A stretch of 64,000 nucleotides of DNA from Posidonia oceanica (lineage: Eukaryota > Streptophyta > Magnoliopsida > Alismatales > Posidoniaceae), in contig JAZBRS010000057.1 in NCBI GenBank assembly GCA_037176725.1, positions 82,605,501 through 82,669,500 of the forward strand. The letters are read 5' to 3'. Each line of letters opens with the position of its first letter. The first letter of the stretch is position 1. The notes under the pieces are model-generated. The model ran no database searches, was not told where the DNA came from, and saw only the letters and a program-made list of their open reading frames with translations. The position numbers and the translations under genes are program-made. Positions 54,801-64,000 of the stretch are shown here, in pieces.

Positions 54801-57381
54801 CGGTGGCTCACTGCTACAGTGCCAGCCACCGCCGGTAGATTACTGTAGCGTTATTTTCTCAGTAATATAGTTTCTGTGTTGATATTGCATTCTTGCCTTA
54901 AGTTTTTATATTTTTGCGTTCTAGTCCTCTGTTTATTTAACCTGCTTAGTTTTTAATTAAATATCATGCTAAATTGCTGCTTTTATTCATGCTTTTCAGT
55001 ATTTTCCTTTTAGTCCTTTTACTGTGCTGTGTAGTGGTAATCTTTTGCATTTTAGTCCTCCTGTTTTCAATTTTTGCATATAGGTCCTGCTTTAAATCAG
55101 TCCATTTATTTGCATGCATTTTACCATATGAAATTGCATTCTGCATCCCTTTATTTTACTAATTTTGCACTTAGGTCCATGCACTGTAGAAACTTAGGTT
55201 TCATTTTTTATTTTTGCATACTGCATTGCATATTTTGCCTCCTGTTTTTTATTTTTGCAGATAGGTCCTTTTTAAATGCACAGTAGTCTTCTGCATGCAT
55301 ATTTAGCTTATTGCATTGCATTTTCAACCCTGCATATTGTGAAAATTGCATGTCAGTCCACAGTCAGTGTTTTCAGTGCATATTTTGCATACTAAATTGC
55401 ATTTTTGACCCTGCATGATTTGAAAATTACACATAGGTCCCTTGCATCCTTATAAAAATCATTTAAATGCATGTTTTGACTCTGAAATTGCATTTTAGCC
55501 CCCCCATGTTTGCAAAATTGCATGTAGGTCCCCCACTTGCATTCCCAGATTCCATAAGACCCTGTTTTTCTGGAAAAATTGCATTTTAGACCCTAAAGTT
55601 TTCAAAATTGCATTCTGACTTGCAACATGTTTTCAAAACCTCTCCTAATGCATACCCACTTTTAAAAATTGCATTTCAATCCCAATCCTTTGCAAAACTA
55701 CATGCAACCCCCCTGGTTTTCAAAACCTTTGCCTGAAAGCCCCAATCTTTTCCAAACTTTTGCATTAAAACCCCCACCTTTTTAAAAAATAGCATTTGAA
55801 CCCCAGTTTTTTCTAAAAAACCCCCTTGTGTCTTTTCTTGCTTCCTGCATGCACTTGCATTCATTTAGTCTTGCATTTAGCATCCCTTTGCACACACTAA
55901 AGTTCCCTTAGCTCCCTTTCACCTGGGAGGACCCTTTTGCACACCCCTAAGACCTTCTGAACACTTAGATCTGTTCTTCTCCCCTGTTCTGGCCCTCCTG
56001 CCTTGAAGCTGCGATATCTTCCAATCCGGCCGTTGGATCTTCCCAAACAAGCTGCCCAGACGACCGCGGCGAAGCACTCTTCAGCATGGACCAAGTGGAT
56101 TTCAGATCAGGCTCCAGGATTTCCAGGTATGTCCTCCTGAACCCCTGCATTGCATTCATTTGCATATCATTTGCATAATTTGCTTTGTTTTCGTTTTCCG
56201 TCTCTTTGAGCATGTAGAATAGGACCTCCCCTTCCTGTCTATCAACTCAGATCTCCGTTTCGCGTACTCTTGGGTGTTTTGTGTTGTGTTTTCCCTGGAT
56301 TCACCACTTAATGCGACTTCCTTCCCCCTTTTCCACGATCCGATCGCATCGCGAGCTTTGGGCAGCATGCGAGATAGATCGTGGAACGGTTTAGTGGGAA
56401 ACGGTCACAAAGAAGTGGTAATCCCTCCGTTTGCTCACTTCTCCCCTTTGTAGGTCTTCACACCTACTCTGTGTGGCCCTGAACAGCGCCTGTTCTCACA
56501 CACGCGCTGTTTTACCTCTCCTTTTGCTCCTTCTAATCTTTTCCTTGCATTTGCATTCGCATGGCTTTTTCGAGGTTTTATTTCGCCGTTTTGGCACCGT
56601 TTTGCGTGCCTGCTTTGTCTTTTGCACCGTCTTGCGTGCCGCTCTCCTTCTTTTGCACTGTTTTGCGTGCTGCCTTGCTTTTCGCCTGTTTTTGCGTGCT
56701 GCTCTTGTTTCTTGCCTCGTTTTGTGCGTTTTACGCCGTTTTCCCTTGCATGTCGATCGCATTGCATGGTTTTGCCGTTGTTTTGCTTTTTCGCTTGCAT
56801 TTGCATATAGGGCTGTGATGCTTACTGCCTGGAGTTCTCACGAGCTGGGTCTCGCCTGGTTCGGAACACAGACAGCGTAGCTGAGCACTTAGAGAGCACG
56901 TTTACTTCCTTGCTTTGCATCCTTCCACTTAGAGCACACCTTGAGCATTCATTTAGGCATTCATAGGCACATAGGCATTCAAATCTGCATTTTCCCGTGT
57001 ATGCGAGCGTAAGCCTAGAAAGACTGATTCTCGGGCGTGTCGGGGGTGCCTAACACCTTCCCCGCGCGTAACAGGAGTCCTTGCCTTGTCTTTTAGCCCG
57101 CAATGACCATATCGCCTTATCCTAGGCTAGAGTCATCTCATTTGCATTCATTTGCACTTGTTTTCCTTTGCATTGCTTTGCTTTGCATTTCTTGCTTGGT
57201 TTTGCGTGTTAATTCACGCATTACCCTTGGTTTTCCTTGTCTTCCGTTAATAGACATGGTGGCGACTCTGATTTGTCTTATCTTCCTCTTTTCTCCTCGA
57301 TTTTAAGTGTTTTCGAGTTGAGCCTCTTCCTCGGATCAATCACCGCTAATAGTAAGCCTGATTCCGATTGGGATTACTACA
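51812..57381 (+). mobile_element. Solo LTR inserted in copy C's 3' ORF (5570 bp)
   Basis: It runs TGTTGACACC to ATTACTACA with a 5-bp target-site duplication on both sides and no PPT or PBS next to it. Removing the LTR and one CCTAC leaves the reading frame of the interrupted 3' ORF unbroken, which shows insertion into a then-ordinary copy. Its structure follows the LTR at 35829 (it lacks the ~44 bp near the end that copy A has): TATA-like 53742, donor 1 after 54546, mini-exon 56086-56126, and a short minisatellite of about five units (56590-56735). It arose by recombination between the two LTRs of a full element. Confidence 0.93.
56086..56126 (+). other. Candidate LTR mini-exon with ATG, solo LTR
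   Basis: A third instance of the 41-nt ATG-to-donor segment, here with the strongest donor (CCAG then GTATGT). Its 13 codons resemble those at 20253 and 40205. Confidence 0.4.
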
Positions 57382-57386
57382 CCTAC
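57382..57386 (+). repeat. Target-site duplication, right copy (CCTAC)
   Basis: CCTAC directly after the solo LTR, the partner of 51807-51811. Confidence 0.9.
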
Positions 57387-58359
57387 GTTAGAAGAAACGC
57401 GCCTGATTTGCGGCTTCTCCAAAATCATGGGACCGACTGTGTTCATGAGGCTTGACGGCTATGCAGCAGCTCTGAGCAAGCTAACTGGACTTACCACAGT
57501 AGAATGCCAGCAAAGACTAATCTGCAACAGTGGACCTGAGCCTATGCTTCGCTTAGCATATTTTGACGAAGCTGCAAACAAGCGCGCCAAGCTAGGAGAT
57601 GAGCTGTGGCTTCAGAGCTTTGTCACCTGCTTCCTCGGCGAGCTAATCTTCAGCCACGGCCAGATGACAGTTGCAATTGAGGTCGCCGTGATCGCACTCG
57701 CCGTGACGACCCGGCAGCTTGACCTAGCATCAGTTGTCCTAGCGGAGACCTACTGTGCATTGGATTACGTCTCGCACCACTGCCGCCACTTCTACGGCTG
57801 CGGAGTACTTGTGTAGATCTGGTTAGCTGCACACTTGGATATGGACATCCTGTGCCCTCAGAGGCATGCCATTGAGACGTACTGCAGCAGCGGCTATGCA
57901 AGGACCCTCAAAAGCGTCCTAGAAGAGTATAAGAAGCTGTCTAAGCTGACGGATGATGCAGTAACCTGGCGAATCATCCCATTCGTAGCTAAACCATTCA
58001 CCGTCTTCTTCGATGCTCGCGACATGCGACTCGTGGTGTTGCCTGGATTCGTCGGAGGTATGTAATACCACCCTATCCGGGTCATGTGGCAATTTGGCTT
58101 CCGGTAGGGCACCTTTGTTGATAGCACAGCGCCCCGCCTCCTGCAGCCCTATCCCTTCAACTCAACAGTAGCTACAGCAAAGCTAGCAGACTTGATGCAG
58201 CACGGCGTGAAGTCAACAGACTTAGCAGTAGTGAAAGGCTCTGGATGCACTCCTGAGTATGTGACTGAGGTGCAGGAACTCTAGCCTATCAACGAGATCC
58301 TGCCTGGCGCCCCTCTGTTCCCTGACTCCAGGAAAGGAAAGAAGGCTCGACTCAACTAT
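57382..58359 (+). pseudogene. 3' ORF of copy C, second part
   Basis: The C-terminal ~325 residues of the plant mobile domain/DUF7745-like protein. Stops are TAG 57814 (CAG), TAA 58063 (from a GAA-type codon), TAG 58105 (CAG) and TAG 58282 (TGG in CTGG). The natural stop seen in A and B reads TAT at 58357-58359. It is dead, but well recognisable over its length. Confidence 0.87.
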
Positions 58360-58580
58360 AGCATCCGTGTGGTTGCTTGCTTGTGCAGTTCCTTTTTGAA
58401 GCATGCTGTAATTTCCTTTTGCCTAACGTAGGCATGTAACCAGAGATTCCATCTATACAAAGACGTTTCACGCCATTTGTTTGTGTTACATGCCCTGTCA
58501 CATGCATACTTGTTCCTGCCAGGATGCTGCAGGATGCACACCAAGCACTTCAGAGAGTTGGCACCATGCAATTAGAGCTC

Positions 58581-58740
58581 AGTAGGGAGCTAGAGCAAGG
58601 CTCCCCCGCAAGCACCATGCAAGCAAGACCCGCAGTAGGGAGCTAGAGCAAGGTTCCCCCGCAAGCACCATGCAAGCAAGACTTGCAGCAGGGAGCTTGG
58701 GCAAGGTTCTCCCGCAAGCACCATGCAATCAAGACTCTCT
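58581..58740 (+). repeat. 53-bp tandem repeat, three units
   Basis: Starts at about 58581, 58634 and 58687. Each unit holds a stem-loop: GGGAGC 58585-58590 with GCTCCC 58600-58605; GGGAGC 58638-58643 with GTTCCC 58653-58658 (one G.U-type pair). Confidence 0.9.
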
Positions 58741-59030
58741 CAGCGAGGGAGTTGCAGCAGTTCCACCCCGCAGTCAACATGCATGCAAGAACGCCATGCA
58801 GACCCATGCCTTCAAGCAAGCAACGCCGCAATCGCTTGCCCGGATCGCTCCGGGCTGATACCCTAACTACTTGTCTGGCAAACACGTTAGTTTTGTCTGC
58901 ATTGCCTCACTTTCTTGATGCTAGGGATGCTTCGGCTACCCTTGGTATCATCCCTAATACCAGGGGCATCATTTTTGCTACCCTCTGGTATCGCCCCTCC
59001 TTCCTTTTTCCTTGCGCGACTTCGCTCCGT

Positions 59031-60050
59031 GCGGACAAAGTCCTCTGCCTGTTTTCTCATGCGAGGTTAGGCCCGCTTGTCTCCTCAGGCGAGGACAAGC
59101 TTTGCTGGGCTCTGTGCGGACGGTGCCCCTATCTGTTTCCTTGGGTGAGGATCAGACCCTGCTTGTTTCCTCATGCGAGGACAAGCGCTTGCGCAGCTCT
59201 GTGCGGATGGAGTTTCCCTGTTTCCTCAGGCGAGGATCAGGCCCACTTGTTCCTCGGCCGAGGACAAGCCTGTGCTCACCCTGCTTGCTTCCTCGGCCGA
59301 GGATGAGCCCCCTTTTGGTGACTTCGCTTCGGGCGGATGAAGTCTCCCGTCTGTGTCCTCGGGCGAGGATTAGGCCCCGCTTGCTTCCTTAGGCGAGGAC
59401 AAGCCCCTCCTGCGTCTCCGCTCCAGGCGGACAGAGTCCCGCTTGCCTATTTCCTCCGGCGAGGTCAGGCCGGCTCGCTTCCTTGGCCGAGGACGAGCCC
59501 CCTTCGGTGACTTCGCTCCGGGCAGACGAAGTCTCCTGTCTGTTTCCTTAGGCGAGGATTAGGCCCCGCTTGCTTCCTCAGGCGAGGACAAGCCCCTCCT
59601 GCCACTCCACTCTGGGCGGACGGAGTCCCGCTTGCCTGTTTCCTCTGGTGAGGTCAAGCCTGCTCACTTCCTCGGCTAAGGACGAGCCCCCCTTCGGTGA
59701 CTTCGCTCTGGGCAGACGAAGTCTCCTGTCTGTTTCCTCAGGCGAGGATTAGGCCCCGCTTGCTTCCTCAAGCGAGGACAAGCACCCTTCGGTGGCTTCG
59801 CTCTGGGCAGACGAAGTCTCTCGTCTATTTCCTCAGGTGAGGATCCGGCCCCACTTGCTTCCTCATGCGAGGACAAGCCTCTCGGTTTCCGTCTGCGTGG
59901 AACCCCCACTTGTTTCCTCAAGTGAGGACAAGTCTTTCCCGGCTCCATCTGCACGGATGCCGTGCTTGGTTCCTCAGGCGAGGACAAGCTTTTCTCAAAT
60001 CCCGTATGCTCGGAGTCCTTCCCTGTATCCTCGTGCGAGGATCAATCATT
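59031..60050 (+). repeat. Hairpin-rich tandem array, copy C 3' UTR
   Basis: Composite units alternate two hairpins. One is CCTC/GAGG around AGGC, often extended by GCTTG/CAAGC. The other surrounds a CTCCGGGCAGACG-like core, with outer arms that vary together: GACTTCG/CGAAGTC (59509-59533), ACTCC/GGAGT (59604-59626), GGTT/AACC (59884-59904), CGGC/GCCG (59940-59962), GGGC/GCCC (59107-59128). This is unlike the arrays in A and B at sequence level, but it follows the same principle. Confidence 0.85.
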
Positions 60051-60078
60051 CATTCGATGCTATTGGCGCTTCGGCTGT

Positions 60079-60106
60079 CCCCTGGTATCATCCCTGATAC
60101 CAGGGG
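60079..60106 (+). other. Perfect 12-bp hairpin, copy C 3' UTR
   Basis: CCCCTGGTATCA (60079-60090) pairs fully with TGATACCAGGGG (60095-60106) around TCCC. It is followed by a T run, so on RNA it looks terminator-like, but in a plant Pol II context it is more likely an RNA structure. Confidence 0.85.
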
Positions 60107-60492
60107 CATTTTTTTTGCCATCCTGGGTATCTTTTCTCGGGCTAGTAGCCCAAACTATTCGGTTGACAACCGTCACCCTGTCTAGCGTTCCTTTTCTCGA
60201 GCTGATAGCCCTAACTATCCAGTGGTGAGTCCATCAACTCCTCGGGCTGATAGCCCTAACTATCTGACAATGAGTCCGTCAACTCATTATTCATTACATC
60301 ATGCACGCAATCGTCGCATATTTTCCCCCAGCAGGGTTGCATTTCGCATCACATGCGTGCATCGCTCGCGCCTCCCCCAGCGGGGCTTGGTGCGGTGAAC
60401 CATAATTGCATATTGGTTCAACATCAACTTTAACATCAGCAACATATCATCATGCATCAGCACGGCATCCCCTTACGTATAGTATCAGTATG

Positions 60493-63400
60493 TGTAGCGA
60501 TCCCGTGAGTTTCGTGACCGTCCATGGACGCTGCCAGAGCTCGCGTGCATCGATCAGAAATTAGGTTCACTATTAGCAGGTGATCTGAGGAAGAAACTCG
60601 ACTCAAAACACCAAAAATAGAGGTAAAAAGCCAAAGGGAAGAAGAAAAAAGAAAGGAAAAGACAAAAGGGAGTCACCACCATGTCTATTAAGTCGGGAGA
60701 CAAGGAAAATCGGGGAAATGCATGAAAAACATGTAAAACCACATAAGAAGATGCAATACAATGCAAATGCTAAGCAAAGAGGATGTCTCGTGTCAAGGAC
60801 GAGGGCAAAAGGGTCATTGCGGGCCAGAGAAAGGGTAAGGACTCCTATTACGCGTGGAGAAGGTGTTAGGCAGCCCCGACATGCCTGAGAAGTCGGTCTT
60901 TCTAAGCTAACTCGCTCGCTTTGCCTGAAAATGCATGCTTTGAATGCCTAAGTGCCATGAATGCCTAATTAGATGCTCAAGTGGGTGCCCTAAGTGATGG
61001 AATGCGTGCAAGGAATTAAACGTGCAATCTAAGTGTTCAGCAGCGCCGTCTGTGTTCCAAACCGAGCGAACCCTGGTTCGTGAGAACTCCAGGCAGTAAG
61101 CATCACTGCCTTAATGCAAATGCAGGCGATAAAGCAAAGCACTGGTAAAACCACACAATGTAGGGGTGCAACAAGCAAAGGGGAAAGCAAATCCGGACGG
61201 AAAACAAGTGATGCAAGTGCAGAAACAAAACATCGTAAAAAGCCACGCCATGCAGGGGTGCGACAAGCAAAGGGGAAGATTAGACAACATGACGAGCGTC
61301 AACTGAGCAGTTAGGGCTGCCAGCCCGAATGCAAAGGAGAGACAAGCGATGTAAGTGTGAAACAAACATCGGATAAGAACCACACAATGCAAGTGTGAAG
61401 ACCTGTAAAGGGAAAAGAAAGTAAGCAAAAGGGGATCACCACTTTCCTGCGATTGTTTCCCACTAAACCGTCCCACGGTGTTTCTCGCACGTTGCCCAAA
61501 GCTCACGGTGCGATCGGACCATGAAAAAGGGGGAAGAAAGTTGCGGTCGGCAGTGAATCCGAGGAAAACTCAACCCGAAGACACTAAGAAGACACGAAAA
61601 GAGGAAGTAGAGTAGATAGGCAAGAGGGAAAGCCCTAATCTACATGCACGGAAAACGAGGTGCGAAAACAATGCATGTGATGCAAGTGACATGCAGAAGA
61701 GTGCCATGCGGTGATTCAGATGGACTTAGCTTGGAGATCTGAGGTCTGATCTGAGATAACCTTGGTCAGCATGAAAGTCCGCTCCACCAGGATGAACTGG
61801 GTAGCTTGGTCACGAAGATCCGATAGTCCAATCGGAAGTTATCCAGGTTTCAAGTCAGAAGGCCCAAGGGCCAGAAAAGGTAGGGGCCTAAGTGCAAATA
61901 GTCTCTAAGGGTGTGCAATGTAGGATGTGTGCATGCAAAAGTGCTAAGGATGCTGGTAGGTGCCTAAACAGGTGTCTAGGTGCAATGTGCAAAGATGTGT
62001 GTGCGATATGTGTGTAAAAATGCAAGTGCAAGGACCTATGTGCAAATAGGAAAAAGTGCAGGGGTCTATGTGCAAAACATGGCAAAAATGCAGTGCAAAC
62101 ATGATGAGTGCATGCAGGGATGCAAGTGCAGCAATGTGGGGGCCAGCAGGGGCCAGATGCAACAAAAATACAAGGCAAACATGCAATTGGTCAATAAAGG
62201 ACCTAAATGCAGTTTTAGAAAACTTATGGGCTAAGATGCAAAGCCAGCAAATAGGCGCAAATCCCAAAAAGAAGACCTGCAGGGGATCCTCATGCAACTT
62301 TGGAAAAGCTTGGACAAGAAAAACAAAGCCAGGAAGCATTTAAAAACCACAAAAGATGGTCCCAGGGACCCATGTGCAATTTTTAGGAAAACCAAGACTA
62401 AACAGCAAGTCTAGAAAAAAACAAGCGTGCACAGCCACAGTGATGTTCAAAAATCTAGGTGCAACCTAAACAGGCCTCTAGGCTTGAAAGAAAAGCCAGA
62501 AGAAAACCACATGGAAGCCACATAGCATTGGAAGGACCTACATGCAATCTTCTAAAAAGCTAAGGGCTTAATTGCAAGACAAAACAAGAAACCTGACGGG
62601 CATTTTGAAGCTCAGAAGGACCTGCATGCAGATAACAAAAACCTCTGGACCAAATAGCAAGTCCAAAAAAATGCAAACATATGCCACAATTGATGTGCAA
62701 AGGGCCCAAATGCAATTAAAATAAAATCCAGGACTTAAAAACAAGAAAACACAAGACACAACATATTTCCAGTGACTGAGATGCAATAAATGAAACATGC
62801 TAGGGTTTTATGCAATGCAATAATGTTTTAAATGCTGAATTAAATCAAATCTAACAATCAAAGGACCCAGATGTGATTTTAAGAAACTTAAGGATCTAGA
62901 TGCAAAACAACAGAGATGAAACAGAAGAGGATTCACAGTTGTTGGACCCAAAAGTAATTTAAAAGAACCTGCAAACAATTTATGGAATGCAATATGATAA
63001 GAAAAGGAAATTAAATGCTTCAATCAACTATGGAGGACCAGAATGCAAATAAGGTAAACACAAGGGGCTGGATGCAAATGGCCAAAACTACAGCAGTTCA
63101 GAGGGACTGGAAAGCAAATAAACAAAGCTACAGTATTTTACTTTAATGCAATATAGTTAAATGAATGATTAAATGACACATCAACTGTGATAGGATTAAG
63201 ATGCAGATGAAATAAACATGAGGGCTAAGTTGCAAATAATCCAAACAAACACATGTTAATTAACACAGCAGAGGACCCATATGCAAATAAGTAGAACATC
63301 AGGGGGCAAACTACAATATGGCATGGTTTCAAAATAAAAATAAAAGAGCTAACTATATGCAAGCACAGTATTTTAAATAAATAACGGACTAACATATAGA

Positions 63401-64000
63401 TAAGAAAAACTAACGTACTTTAGCATAATGTAAATGAAACGAAAAAAAAAAAAACACATGCACAACTACAGTCACATGCAAAGAAAGAAACAGACGCGGC
63501 GGAGCCCCACGCGTGCCAGTGACGTCACCGGAGAAGAAGGTGAGGTCCGGCGATGTCAAGAAACGCGCACAAGCGACGAAAAAGGGAAATAAAGGGCAAG
63601 TAAGCTAAAGGAGGTTCAGGCGAACCCCCTGGACGAAGAGGTTACCTGAGGAGCTATCTGGAGCGTGCTGACGACGCGGAGATCATCGGAGTTCTTAGGT
63701 AGAGGTGGGGAGCGCTGTTGGAGCGGCTGCAGAGCTCGGCGAAGGCCCCGGCGTGCTCTTGGGATCGACATGGTGCTTTTTGGACGACGAGGGAGCAGCT
63801 GCGCAGTGCCAGGTCCGGAGGTGGTTTTTGCTCACTGACGTTGGGCGTAGAGAGGTCGTCCAGAGGTTCTGGAGCTCTGGAAGTGGTGGGGAAGCTAGGG
63901 ATCGCTCGAGGGATCTCACAGGAAGCTAAAGGCACTCTCAGATGGATGTGTGGTGGTCTCTGGTGTGGGGAATTCTCTCTGATTTTGTTGGGTGTCTGGG
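60493..64000 (-). mobile_element. LTR in reverse orientation (partial, 3508 bp)
   Basis: Read on the minus strand, this ends with the long-form LTR 3' end (as in copy A) at 60493, where the plus strand reads TGTAGCGATCCC. The conserved block, minisatellite remnant, T-rich degenerate repeats and donor 1 (63644-63648) follow in the right order. No PBS lies outside the end, so this is a 3' LTR or a solo LTR inserted in copy C's 3' UTR. The expected 5-bp duplicate is GTATG (60488-60492). It is more diverged from the other LTRs than they are from each other, and the mini-exon donor is changed (GT to CT, near 61750). Confidence 0.88.

Larger units (their letters stand above)
58360..60492 (+). other. 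3' UTR of copy C
   Basis: No gene is seen. In order: plain sequence to 58580; three 53-bp units (58581-58740), each with GGGAGC pairing GCTCCC or GTTCCC; a CTGGC/GTTAG two-stem motif (58875-58897); a long hairpin (58939-58966); the hairpin array (59031-60050); a second long hairpin (60079-60106); two-stem units with GATAG/CTATC (about 60199-60219 and 60244-60264); then unremarkable sequence. No PPT is reached before the inverted LTR. Confidence 0.6.

Noticed and set aside
60079..60118. Bacterial-type intrinsic terminator (hairpin plus T run)
   Set aside because: The host is a plant and the element is Pol II transcribed. The hairpin is better read as an RNA structure.
58640..60300. A serine- and arginine-rich open frame set over the copy C array (for example 58683-59392)
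   Set aside because: These frames follow the tandem repeat and have no counterpart in A or B.

Overview
The window is plant nuclear DNA made entirely of very large Ty3/gypsy LTR retrotransposons of the Tat/Ogre type. I see no host gene, tRNA gene, rRNA gene or CRISPR array. Three things support this call: a pol order of protease, RT, RNase H, a second Tat-type RNase H, then a DDE integrase without a chromodomain; a primer-binding site matching plant tRNA-Arg; and LTRs of 5.6 to 6.1 kb with long 3' untranslated tandem arrays. The host is an angiosperm, probably a eudicot. I cannot name the species.

Layout. Copy A runs from the end of its 5' LTR (1-996) through PBS, leader, gag-pol (2332-10977), a 3' ORF (12283-13548), a repeat-filled 3' UTR, PPT and 3' LTR (16272-21987). 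Copy B starts abruptly inside gag at 21988 and runs through gag-pol remains (to 30256), an intact 3' ORF (31589-32851), 3' UTR arrays, PPT and 3' LTR (35829-41899). Copy C starts abruptly inside gag at 41900 and has a gag-pol ruin (to 49963). Its 3' ORF is split by a solo LTR (51812-57381) flanked by the 5-bp duplication CCTAC. Its 3' UTR runs to 60492, where an inverted LTR begins and continues past the window end. The simplest reading is self-nesting: A inserted in gag of B, and B inserted in gag of C. Decay agrees with that order: 2 in-frame stops in A, about 13 in B, and more than 20 stops plus at least three frameshifts in C.

How the parts work together. LTR promoters would drive one long RNA primed by tRNA-Arg. 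Gag forms the particle, and protease, RT, the RNases H and integrase mature it, copy it and insert it. The 3' ORF, related to plant mobile domain/DUF7745 proteins, is an added gene. Conserved splice signals suggest it could be made from a spliced RNA whose start codon lies in a 41-nt LTR segment.

Most notable observations: (1) the 3' UTR tandem arrays are built of units with two interleaved stems in H-type pseudoknot order, whose arms change together, including all four base-pair types at one position; (2) almost all stop codons in dead copies are TAG made by CAG to TAG or CTGG to CTAG, a CHG-methylation deamination footprint; (3) the LTR mini-exon and 3' ORF acceptor match in phase; (4) the LTR carries a second, PBS-like site.
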